From Atherinomorus stipes (lineage: Eukaryota > Chordata > Actinopteri > Atheriniformes > Atherinidae), in assembly GCA_023101725.1 (NCBI GenBank), contig JALJCO010012618.1, forward strand, positions 186,001 through 250,000: 64,000 bases of DNA, in the 5' to 3' direction. Shown piece by piece: positions 1 to 12,017 of this stretch (position 1 is its first letter; each line of letters begins with the position of its first letter). The position numbers and the translations under genes were made by a program. The notes under the pieces are model-generated. The model was given only the letters and a program-made list of their open reading frames with translations. It made no database searches and was not told the DNA's origin.

Positions 1-240
1 AAATATAGGGATTTTTCGGGAAAATAAAATGGGGGGGGGGGGGGGGGGGCGTCAAAAAAGGATGGGGGGGGGGTCTCTCCTAATAATAACAGGGGTTTAT
101 TGTTGGGGGTTGATTAAAAAAATATTAAAATGGTGAAAACATATAAAAAAAAGAAAGATATTTTTTAAGAAGGGGGGGGGGGGGGGGAGGAGGGGGGGGG
201 GCGGGGGGCAAAAAGGCCCAGGCCTTAAGCTGATATACAT
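1..240. repeat. Low-complexity poly(G) stretch at window start
   Basis: Several long G runs (about 31-49, 66-72, 173-187 and 193-209) are separated by A/T-rich scraps. No coding signal is seen. The pattern looks like a simple-sequence or poorly resolved assembly region rather than a gene or a known repeat. Confidence 0.7.
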
Positions 241-1665
241 CAATCACATAAATCACTTCTTTTTTTTTTATCAGTATGTTCCTGACAGTGTCACATGGAT
301 ATTACACATATCACATGGATTACACTGAAAAAACACACACAGTCACACTTACTTATGTATACGCACATGTGCACACAGACACACACGCTTTAACGAGCCA
401 TACTTCACAGGAACAGAGTATCCTGTGGGATTTTCCATAAGGCCTGAGGCACCAGAATCAAAGTCTTGAATCAAACTCATGCAGAATATGAAATGTCTGT
501 CTTCACAGCTCCTCAATTTAGAGCTGCCTCAATTACATATCTAACCAAAAAATAAACATAATTCAACATGAAAGTGTGTAAATATCACACACAATACTTC
601 CTCTTTTCTTGCGGTTTTATTCTTCTTGCAGTTATTTCAGAACAAATGTTTTACAGAGCCAAAATGAAGAACATTTGAGTATGTTAAACCACATCTTAAA
701 AGAGCCTGTCTACTTCTGAAACTGATCCTCTCACTCTGCAGCCCAGGCATAAATGACAGTTTCTATGACCAACATGCTTTCAGAGATGAAAACCATGCTT
801 TGTGCCTCTGGTGTCTGAGTGTTTCAATCACTTAGGCAGAAATGTATCTGTCTGTAAATAGCTGTTCAGACATAAAGGTGTATGAGAGGGTGAATGGCAG
901 TATAGTACATTACCTAATATTGCTTATTAGGTGGTGTATAAATATAAGTTATTGGCAGCAACTCAAACAATTTTTCCAGATGTACTCTACATCAGATTTT
1001 TAAAATAATGTTTTAAAATGACAAAAATGAACAAGATAACAGCTCTTTTTATCCCAAATTTCATATTAAGTACACATTACTCGGTAAACAAACGTTCTGT
1101 ATATAAGGTCCTGCTATATAGTCCTTAAGTTAGTACAAAATAAAGATTAGAATCAAGTTAAAATGACATGTCAAAAAAGAGCCAAGGTTAAAATAGATGA
1201 GTAAACACATGGATTCATGCCTGGATCACTTTAACCTGGCACTGATCCACACATGAACCAAAGAGAGAAGTACAAACAATTGGGTAAATACTGCTTGGAT
1301 ACAGGATAGTCTCTCTTTATGCCACCGGTAATTACAGCAAGAAGAGCTCAAAGTTATCAGGACGCTTTTAAAAAGAAGAAATGCGTGTGTAAGTTGTTTT
1401 TTTTTGTTTTTTTTGGCTTACCTTTTTATCTCTGTGTATTAAATTATTTGCAAACTGACTGGAATTAATTAATTACAGTGTTATTTGTATTGATAAGAAT
1501 ATCTTGACACATACAGTAAGTTTTACAAAGTATGACTAAATCCATGGTTCTCAAAACACTTAACTGCACCTTTCTCCACACATATTCCTTTAAAACCTCA
1601 ATGCAACAAGGTTTTCGTGTTCATATGCATTCTTCCTCTGACCTCCTTATCCTCTTCTCAGTAGG
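241..1665. other. Upstream region of the FAM20-like gene, no gene seen
   Basis: This AT-rich stretch contains short CA-rich microsatellite sequence near 330-390 and no convincing exon. A splice-acceptor-like ...cttctcag ends at 1660, just before the start codon at 1666. The gene may therefore have an upstream non-coding exon that I cannot place. Confidence 0.5.
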
Positions 1666-2078
1666 ATGTCATGGCGTGTGTACCGTCACTCCAGGACAAT
1701 CTGTCTTTCCTTGGCCCTCATCACCGTTTTCCTCCACCTTCTGCTGGTAATTGTCTCATTTTCCATACACCACCTGCCCTGTGACCCCCCACTGCCAACA
1801 AGGACACATGTCTTTAGAGACTTAGCACGCACCACCTACACCTTGGAGGAGGTCAAAGGTCTAGCTGATCCTCCAACTGATGCCAAACAAAGAGATTCTT
1901 CCCACGAAGATGCCAAAAAGGATGCCAGAAATAAATCTTTGGAGTCTGACTTGCTAAAGCTGCAGGCGCTGTTTGATCATCCACTTTACACCATCCCCCG
2001 GCCCACCATTCCTGAGGATGACTGGCTGCTGAGAGTGAAACCAAAGGTCAAGGCGAGTGAGAGGAGCTCGCAAATGTG
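1666..2078 (+). CDS. fam20cl: FAM20-like exon 1: signal anchor and propeptide
   Basis: The start ATG has a purine at -3. A short basic N-terminus (RxxRHSR) is followed by a ~22-residue hydrophobic segment, as in type II signal anchors of FAM20 kinases. The variable luminal stem follows, then the conserved [12 protein letters not shown] block. The exon ends in ATG TG|gtcagt (phase 2), which joins exon 2 in frame. The intron to 5825 holds repeats only. Confidence 0.88.
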
Positions 2079-5000
2079 GTCAGTGTGATTCAGTTACACG
2101 ACTAAAGACTGTGCATCTGTATTCATATAACTATACTACCCTCTGACACTGCTTTTACCATTAAATTCTGCAGTTCTGGGTGAAAAAAGGTGAAACCCCA
2201 TGGGAATGTTAATTATAAATGGCATTTTATTTGTAAATCTGCTTGTATTACAGTTGGTTATTTAGCATATTGCTCAGTTATGTAGATTAAGATTTTCAGC
2301 AGATGGGTCAGACTGCAGGGAGCAAACACATAGGGATTCTGTTACTGCTATAGGGTATTGCTACAGGTTACACATACCTGCAGTGACCCTGCAGGTGTGT
2401 GTGCTGTGTGTGTTTTATGGTTCTGCTTTTAGTTTAGTTTCTGTTAGAGCTGTTTCAAGTCTTGTGGTGTGTGTTGCCTGGTTATCAGCAGACCTTTCAT
2501 GAGTTCAGGTCGGGTTTTTCTTTGTTTTTGGGATTTGTATTCTGTCTTGTGTGTTCCTTAGTTTCTTATTGTACATAGTCTTGCTTCTCTTTATTTATTC
2601 TGTTCTTTACTTTCTGCTGCCTTGCCACACCTGGTCCTCTCATACTGATAGCTACACCTGTTAGGTGTTTGTCATTAGTCCCTCAGCGTATCATCTGCCT
2701 TGTTTCCTTTGACTCCCTGCTAGATTGTTGTCACTGCTGTTCACCGCCACTGTTTTTCGCGCTTGGCTGAATTATTTCTCACCTGAGTTTTGTTTTTTGT
2801 TGGTTTCAAATTTAGTTTTTTTGTGTATCCTCCCTTAGCAGTGCTTTCTGTTCGTTTTAAAATTAAGTTTTAATTAAGACCTGCCTGCCTCTCACCTTGT
2901 AGTTCAGCAACTGGGCCATGTGACATACACCATATAGCCACTGTATATTGTATCTTGGCTGAACTACAGTAATGACACCAAGTTTTTATAGAAAAAATAG
3001 TGACCTGTTTGGGATACTTTGTATTTTTCATGGGATAAGTTTGCTCGATTGGTTTAAATCAGTGGTTTTCAAACTGGGGCTCAGGACCCCCATGTGGGTC
3101 GCATGATAATTTCAGCGGGTAACCAGATCATTGTGAAAAAAAAAAGAAACTTACATTTATCAAATGAATTTAGGATTTAGGGAGCTATAAATATTAACAT
3201 GTTATTGCAATTAACACATTCAATTCAATTCAATTCAACTTTATTTGTATAGCGTCCATTCATGACAATGTCACCTCAGGGCGCTTAAACAGAAAAGTTC
3301 AGGTCAGATTCATAATAGCCTAGCTTAGGAAACAGATCAAATCAAACTTTATTTATAAAGCACCTTTCATATCAAAGCAGCGCAAAGTGCTTTACATTAT
3401 GAAAACAAACAAAAAAAAAAAATACGCGGAAAACAAGGATACATTATACACATATAAACATACATACAAGAACACACACCACACTCTTCTTCACACATGT
3501 TATGACAATCACATCCATACAATTCACAAATACCCCCCCCCCCCCCCCCCCCCCCCCTCTCTCTTAAAGCCACCCATAACATTTTGTCTCTGCTATTTGT
3601 CTCCTTAATTGAAACATCAATATAAAATTAAGATTAAAGCAAAAAAACATCTGGCCTGACACTGAAGTGAGGAAACAATATGAAATGAAATGAAAAATAC
3701 TTCATTTATCCCAGAAGGGAAATTCAACATTGCAAAAAAGTTCACTCTTTTTTTTCTTTCTTTTTTCTGTTTTTGTTTCTTTTTTTGTTTTTAACAATAC
3801 AACATTAATATGAAATAATAATATAACAATAATAAGTCAGTCAGTCAGTCTTGTTCCTAACCCCGTGTTCACACCGGAAAGCGGACAGTTACGAGTTGCA
3901 TTTAATCATCTGGTTAAATGTTGAGAGGTGGAGGCGAGGAGACGGCAGAGACTCGTTAAACTGAGCTACAATAGCTAGCGACAACGGGTTTTTTTGCTGG
4001 AAGTTGTTGGGCATTTTGGTGGAAGCGCTAGCTAGCTGCGGTTAGCTTACTCACCGAAGGCTGGTGGACCGACGCTCCGCAGCCGGAATACAGCGCCTGC
4101 AGTTTGTATCCTGGAGGGATTTGCAGCACCTATCCTCCCCGACAGAAACCCATCAGACTGGGCTGGGAAATCCCCCTGGAGGCGGCCGTCATCCAGACGT
4201 AACTCCTGGATCAGCTGATGAAATTCACCGAGCTCCGAGTGCCTCTGGAGAATCTTGACGTCACGTCCGCAGGGCAGCGCAGGTTTCGGACACCGAATTG
4301 CAACCCATTTTGCAGCACACAGCCTGTTCAAGGCAACGGAGAGAAACGTGGGTGGAAACGTTATTTTTGGTATTTAGTGCTTCATCACCCATTAGTATGA
4401 AAAAAAAGGGACATTCATGTTTGTTTTTTAAAAAATTCCTGCCTCAAGTCCCTTTAAGCTTTTCTCGCTGAGATATTGCCATTGGGAAAAGAAAGCTTCT
4501 GCTTCACAGGGGAGACCCCAAACTGCTTCCAAACCACTTTCCCCATCTTATTTTAGACACGAACTATCCCATACAGTTGGAATTTTTGATTCGGTATTAT
4601 TAGGTATGTATGTAATTGGTATCAGTTATCGGTAACGGCCTTTATGAGCTGAAATTTATTGGTTATCAGTATCGGTTTTAAAAAATGGTTATTGTGCATC
4701 CTTAAATGAGAACATAATTAAAGGCATAGACAGCTATAGCTTTGTACAGCTATTAACAGCTAAGTTATTACTAATACCATGTTAAATACCTAATTTGGCA
4801 TTTTCTCAGCAAGATAAACTGATTTTGGGCATGAAGGTGCCTTGTCACAGCAGTGAATTGAATCCACCGGAAAACACTGATCCTCCTTATTTATGAAGTT
4901 TATGAGAGTTTTCAAGCCTTACATGTACAAATTCTTTATCATTGAGTGTCCAGAATCAAAGTTAGTACAAATGCTATTCTAAAAATCTGAATTTGGCTCT

Positions 5001-8000
5001 ATTTTGGTGAGAAAAGCTGAATTTTGGTATTTGGGAGCTTTTTCCACCGCTGTTAACATAATCCATACATAATAATTTGGGGCGGCAGTGGCTCAGGTGG
5101 TAGAGCAGGTCGGTCAATGATCAAGGGATCAGCAGTTCAAATCCCGATCCCCCAGCCATCTGTCATTGTGTCCTTGTGTTCTTGTATCAATTACAAATGG
5201 CAAGCCAATTCCAGTTCAAAGGACTGACTAGGCAGCATTCAATAGGAGAGCTATATGCCGCAGAAGTAGAGGTGAATCGTAGGTGAAGCACCACGGATAG
5301 TAGCAAAGGCAGCACGCATGCGCAGTATCCAGTGGCAACCCTGTTTACGGAAGTTGGGGATGCTGCGCATGCGTGCTCCCTCTGTGGTGATTGGCCTGTT
5401 CCTCCATTGAATGCCGCTTAGTCAGTCCCTTGATGTGAAATCGGCTTCTTGTTTGTACTCAATCAGAATGTGCGGGTCATGAAACGTAACTGGAAAAAAT
5501 CTCGAGTTAATTAGTTCACTTTCACCAAGTGGTGCTAGTTGGAACCGCCAGATCACAGCAACTACACTAAGCTAAGCTAAAGTCAGTGCTGCCAGATTCA
5601 GAGAATGACTGCGTCAGCTAGAAAACGCTTCTGCCCTTTTGTTCAACTCAGGGGACTGCAGGAGGAGGCTAAATTTCACTCAGGGGTGGCATATGCCTTT
5701 AAGAGATTTGGATTGTTACTCTTTGTGAACAAGTGAATGTGATTCTAATTTTAAAACTTTCTTTTGTTTATGTAAAAAGCCCCAGTGAGAATGCAGTTCA
5801 TTTACCATGTGCAGTCTGTTTCCAGGGTGAGTGCAAGCCAAGAAAGCTATGAGGATGTCCACTGGAGCAGCAACAGTACCAGTCACCCTCCGTGGCTGCG
5901 CTTCCATCTGGGAATCACACGATGGGAGCTCTACCAGCATACTGACCCCAACATTAAACTTTTGACTGAGCAGCTTGCCACGCATCACATCGTGAGTGCA
6001 GGTGTGACAAGTAAAATGTTACCTTTTAATAAATATTGATCAGTTTTATCCCTCCAAAATGTGATACAAACGTAGCTCAGAGCCTGAGAATGTAACACCA
6101 GTTTCACACACTGAACAAGCATCATAGCTGGGAAGGAATCAGTTTTTCAGCAGAGGAGAGGAGCAATTATTCAGTTTAATTAGTATGGATAGACCTTGCT
6201 TGGACTGCAGTCAATGCAAAATAACACTGGGAGTTAAAAAGAAGATCTAACACAACTGACATTGATATTCTCTCCCAAACGTGGTTGTAAAGGTGTAAGG
6301 ACCACAGGGAGTGTGAATTCAGAATAAAGTAGAAAGCTGTTGTGATCGTGGACTCCTGAGATTTTGGGAAAGACTTTAAAATGCAGATTCACTTCAAAGT
6401 TCTCATGAAGAGCCCCTGTGAGGCTTTCAGGGACCTTGGAGGTTGATCTTCAGCAGATTTAATGGAAGATGGACAACCAGTGCCACCAGTCATGTGGCAA
6501 ACTTTTTAGTGTCAACTTTTTCACTTTATAGTTTGGGAGGACTCTCTAGTGAGACCCCTTTCAGACCAACAAGGAGCAAATGACTAATTTCGGGCTAGTA
6601 CTGAACAGCTTTTCACTGTTCAATTGTTGTATTTCTCTCAGGTGAGATTACATTAGTAATCTAACAATTGAGGCAGAAGATTCAGAAAAACCTTGACTGT
6701 AAAGTAAGTGAGAATGATTTCCATAATAGGCTTAAACAATTTATCTGTATGAGAAAAAAATGTAATATTTCATTCTTACAAGGTGACAAAGCCTCTTTAA
6801 ACAACAATAATGAAGGTTGTAGTGGGGTTTTCTTTTGTATCAGATATGATAAAATCTTCACACAACCTTGACAGAGCTGCACATACAGTGCTTCAAAAGT
6901 CATCCATCACCCCTTATTTCTTTATATTGCCATGGTAACAGGAAGTGGTGCAGGGTTTGTTAAAATGTGCAAACATAAATGGAAATAAAGAATATAAGAC
7001 AGAGACAGAGTTTTAAACTGAGCTTGAAAGTCAATATTTGGTATCATCATCTTTATTATACAGCATCTATCTTTTATCTTTTATTCGTATTTATCCACAG
7101 CCTTGACTCTCTTCAACAAGCTTTTTATAGTTTCTTTAAAGGTAGAGTTCGACGTTCCCCCCCCTGACAATAAATGTTAGACTTGTGCAAGTGGAAATCC
7201 GTCTCAAACCGCACCTTTGGGCCTCTACTCGCATGCCGTGGCACGTTTGAATGCAACTCTCTCTCCCCCTGCCTGTAATTCGCTCTTTAGCTTTGTTTTG
7301 TTGTATTCGAGACGTTTCTGGGTGGAGATTTCTGTTTATATCACAAGCCGATGACAGAACTAAGGACATGACGCCGTGTGGGAATAAGCTCATGATTGGA
7401 GCAGACGCCAGTCACTCGAACTCTCGAAGGAAAAAGAAAGAAAGAAAGAAAAAACGGTGGATGCACCGAAGAAAAGGTAAAAGCTTTAGATAATGCAAGT
7501 TGGAAAACCAGGGCTAATTTTAGTTTGGCTTTTACCCACTTCTGAGCTCTGAAGGAGAGGCTTGAAGCCGAATAGTTTGAAGAACGAGGCGGCCATTAGC
7601 CTGAGAGGGAGGGGTGCTAAGTTTGCTGCTGTTTGCAAACAGAAACGTTGGGGGGACTTCGGACTCTACTTTTAAAGGTACAGTATGTAAGAATTACTGA
7701 CATCTAGTGGTAAAGATGGGTATTTGAAAGACAAGATGTTTTCTTTCAAATGACATCATATTCCAGCACTGTTGTGACTGTACAGTGGCTGTTAGTGGCC
7801 AAACTTTTGCCAGACATAAAGATGTTTTCATGTGAGAGTGGATCCAGTGGTCTCAGGTGGGGCTATGAGGAAATATTTTAATGTCTTTTATGGCATTACT
7901 GATCCCAAACAGTCTCTAACTCCCATTAAACACAGCTGGTACAACAGTTTTAAAGTTCAGAGGGTTCTCACTTCACTCACATTGTTTTGTCCATTCATGA

Positions 8001-11000
8001 ACACCATAGTAAAACTGGTGGAACAAATATGGCAGCCTCCACGTATGTGCCCCTGCAGCAAGTAGATATAAATAAACACATAACAGTTATTCTGGGGAAG
8101 CAATTACACATCAATAGAAACACAGTTTTGAATTATATATCATATTTTTCTGCCACTGACCTTTGATTTTGTTACATACTGTACCTTTAAGAGCTCCTCA
8201 GAATAGTTTACCGGGCTTCCTTAATTACAGTTTGATGTCACGCTCTTCTTTGGATGTTGGCTGCTTCCTGTTCTCTGATATTAAAGAAGGAAAACAAATC
8301 AGCTGTCAGTGCAATAAACTAATATTGACAAAAGAAATAACTAAAATTTCTATGAAAATCATGACATTGTTTTGAAATGTGATTTGAAAGGAATATTAAA
8401 AACAAACTAAAAATAAAACATGTAAACAAGCATGATGGAGCTCTGAAGCTAAAATTTTTTTTAAGCAACACTTTGAGGCAATCACTGCAATCAAGTGTTT
8501 TCTGTAATGTTCAATAAGACGTCTGCACCTGTTAACAGGTATTTGGTCCACTGTTCATGGGAAAGATGCTCTTATATATCTGGGACAGTTTTGTTTGTTT
8601 TTTAAAATGATTATTTCCAACAACAATTGAAAAGAAATATTTTATTTAACTAACTTATAATTTTGTAAATTTTTATTTATTATTAGTTTCTTTACTTTCT
8701 TGTTACTCGAATTACTATTGTGAATTTAGCCTTTTCTTTAATTGAAGGGTATGAATAATTTTGAGGACGACTGTAAAGGAAGTGCTTATCAGTTTGAGAT
8801 TATTCTGACTTCTTGAAATATCATTTACTTATAATGTAAAAATGTAAAGAAAAAAACCTAAAAATGAGAGTATGAACAACAGAACAGGTCAGACAAATCA
8901 ATAATGAGAATATATATTAAAATTTAGTGTTGAGAAAAATAACGATGTAATAATAAAATACAAGGTAACATTTAGGTTGGATATCTCAAACATGATTGTG
9001 ATGCTGATAGTATACTTCAATAAAGCTGTGTAGCTCTAATGGGAACTGATTAAAATGATGCAAAGTCCTATCAAATATAGCAAAGCCATGTGAGAAACAC
9101 AAATGTGTGCACACAAAGTGATTGCACTGTGCTCTGTGATGACGCACATATTCTCCTTGTTGCATTGAGTGTGTGTCTTTTTGATGGCCAGCGTGTTTGG
9201 TCTCAGCGTGGCATGTGCATGTGAGTGCACTGTGTGCATTGTTGCCATGGTAACATTTTCCGTACTGTTTTTCAGTGCAGAAGTCTGGGGGGACACAATT
9301 GAAGCTGGTGATGTCATTTCCAAACTATGGACAAGCCTTGTTCAAACCTATGAAGTAAGCTGCTATGAATCAACACTGAATAGACGCAAACTGTTTAAAT
9401 ATCTTAATAAGAAGAAAGGTTTCATATTGTGAGATATTAGATATTAATCTCTAATGTGTGTCTGATGAAGTGGATACGGAATATGCTTTCCCATATCTTG
9501 AAATGGATTGTGTTCGTGACGTGGCCTTTTCCATGACAGGCAAGAGAGACATGAAGAGACCAACTACAACCTTTACTACTTCTCTGACTTTGAGAGACAT
9601 AATGCAGAAATAGCAGCTTTTCATCTGGACAGGTACAGAATCCTTTTCCAAAATAAAAAAGACTTCAACAATACCAGAGCAACCACCATGGGTAATAGAG
9701 GATGAAATATCTACATAATGAATGCTTGTTATGTAAAACTCTTTCTGCTCCATCCCCTTCCTTCTCTGCCTTTTCGTGTCTTTTATCTCTGCACTTGACT
9801 TTGTCCTCATCTCACATCTTCTTTTATTCTCTCCAGAATTTTGGGTTACAGAAGAGTCCCTCCTGTGGTTGGAAGGCTGGTGGATGTGGTCAAAGAGATC
9901 AAAGAAGTCACTACCGACCGCAAGTTGGCTAAAACCTTTTTTACCTCCCCTGGTACATACTCAATTATTTATGCACCCTGCTTGAATTGCCTTTGAATGT
10001 CTGATTAGAAATCTGCGTATAATCCTCTTCACCCCAGCTACCAAACCTCCAAACCTCTTCAATGCTGGCTTTTGTTTTGCCAATGCTGACTCTGATCTCT
10101 CTTTACTCTTTATTTTCTTCTTTGCACTCCTCTTGCTCCCCCTAGTGGGCAATGTGTGTTTTTATGGCCAATGTTCCTACTACTGCTCCACTGAGCATGC
10201 TGTGTGTGGACGTCCCCGGGATCTGGAGGGATCCTTCGCTGTCATGCTGCCAGATCTGTCCCTGGCGGGCCGCAGGAGCTGGAGATCTCCATGGAGACGC
10301 TCATACAGCCGCAGCAAGCTGGCGAAGTTAGTGGATACAGATGGAGCAGTGCACATCACCTCTGCATGACAGCAAAGCTCATAATGAACCTCATTTTATC
10401 TTTAACTGGAGGCTATTGTTTAATCTGTTTTTAAAAACTTTGCCTCGGCTGCAGACAATATCCTAATGATTGTGTGCTTTTCTGTGCTTGACTTGTGTGC
10501 TTCAGCTGGGAGACAGACCCTGATTATTGTTCTACAGTGAAAAAGACCCCGCCGTACGACAAAGGCACAAGACTGGTGGATTTTATGGATATGGTCATAC
10601 TGGACTTCCTGATGAGTATGTTTAATTTGTGTACACGATTATGTGACGATAAAAATTCCATTCTCAAAACCAATAGTCCTGAAACAGCTTTAATGCCTTA
10701 AACAGGAGGTCTTCAAGAGTTAAAGGGATGGAACACCCAAAGAATGATGTGCCTTCATTTTCTACCCACCCTCATGCTAAGCAAGACTCTGGAGCACTTT
10801 TTTAATATCTCAAATGCAGCTGGAGATCAGGGGGGATTATCTGCCGACATTCATATAATGGGATTCACCGGTGCCTGAAATTAAAAGGTCTTTAAAAGTC
10901 CAAAAAAAACTTGGCAATATTCCTCCATACTGCTCGTCCAATGTAATCCAAGGGTGAATTCCAATTCCTGTCTAAACCCTCAATCTCAAAAATGCGCACT

Positions 11001-11962
11001 CCCACAAAGTGCAAGTGCTGTCCCGATTCTCAGAAAGTTAAGTTGAGGGGCAAGTTCGAGGGCTGAATCTCCCTCAGTATTAAGATTCTCCGACACCACC
11101 TTTGTGAGTAAGGGCTACCCAGAATGCAAGCAGCAACGAAGAAGAGCTACGAATCTTAGGTATTTTCTTTGTTTATGGAGATATAAATATTACGAAAACC
11201 ATTGTATTATCTTAGTTTAGGCCCATGTTATGGATTAGTTCACTCATTGTTGCATAATATGTATTTTTATTTTACGATCTTTTGTCAATAGCAGCCGGTG
11301 CGGTCAAGCCATGTTGCTATCGTTTAAGTTAGTTAACGTTACAAAATGGTCATTTTTTTAACCACAGCTACCTACTTAACTTTGGTTATAGCTGGTGTTT
11401 ATCTTTCAATAAGCCGTGGTATGCGGTGACAGCTGAATATGTCCATGGTTAGGCAGGGCTAGCAGTGCAAATAAATGTAAAGAAGGTAAATTCTTCCTCT
11501 TCTTCTGAATTGACAGACTGAACGCCGCTTTGACGTAATGCTGCCCCCCACAGTTTGAAGACGTATCTGCATTTAAGGGTGTCCTATTTCCAAGTCACAA
11601 AATAGCCCTTAACACTTGGTTTTGAGGGCTGCTAATATTGAGGGTTGAGCTTGAGGGTTAAGATAGGAATTGGAATTGGCCCCAAGTGTCCTGAGTGGGT
11701 AACGTCCATGATTTACTCAAAATGATATAATTTAGCATAATTTTATAGCCTAAACAGTAGAACATCGTACTTCCTATAAGCGCATCCATGCGAGTTCACG
11801 ACACTTTGGAAGCCGAGGCGTTCAGTGCCTACTCTGCTGATAATGCAAGCGTAGAAGGAGAAATTAGCTGTTTACTTTGTACTAAGAGCGACCGAGCTGC
11901 GGACAAACCGCGACAAACACAATGGGGGGTTGGCTTTTGATTTAAAAGACAGAAAGAAAGAG

Positions 11963-12017
<55 letters not shown>

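Larger units (their letters stand above)
2079..5825. other. FAM20-like intron 1, repeat-rich
   Basis: No exon is seen. It contains dispersed repeats beginning caattcaattcaa...tttatttgtatagcg (about 3220-3290) and tcaaactttatttataaagc (about 3340-3398), a C25 run (3533-3557), an antisense LINE tail (about 3683-3735), a partial inverted-repeat element (about 4247-4458), a tRNA-like SINE piece (about 5080-5180) and a small inverted-repeat element (about 5200-5450). Confidence 0.6.

Noticed and set aside
5080..5180. Possible tRNA gene
   Set aside because: A and B boxes are present but no cloverleaf or acceptor stem; it is a SINE head.
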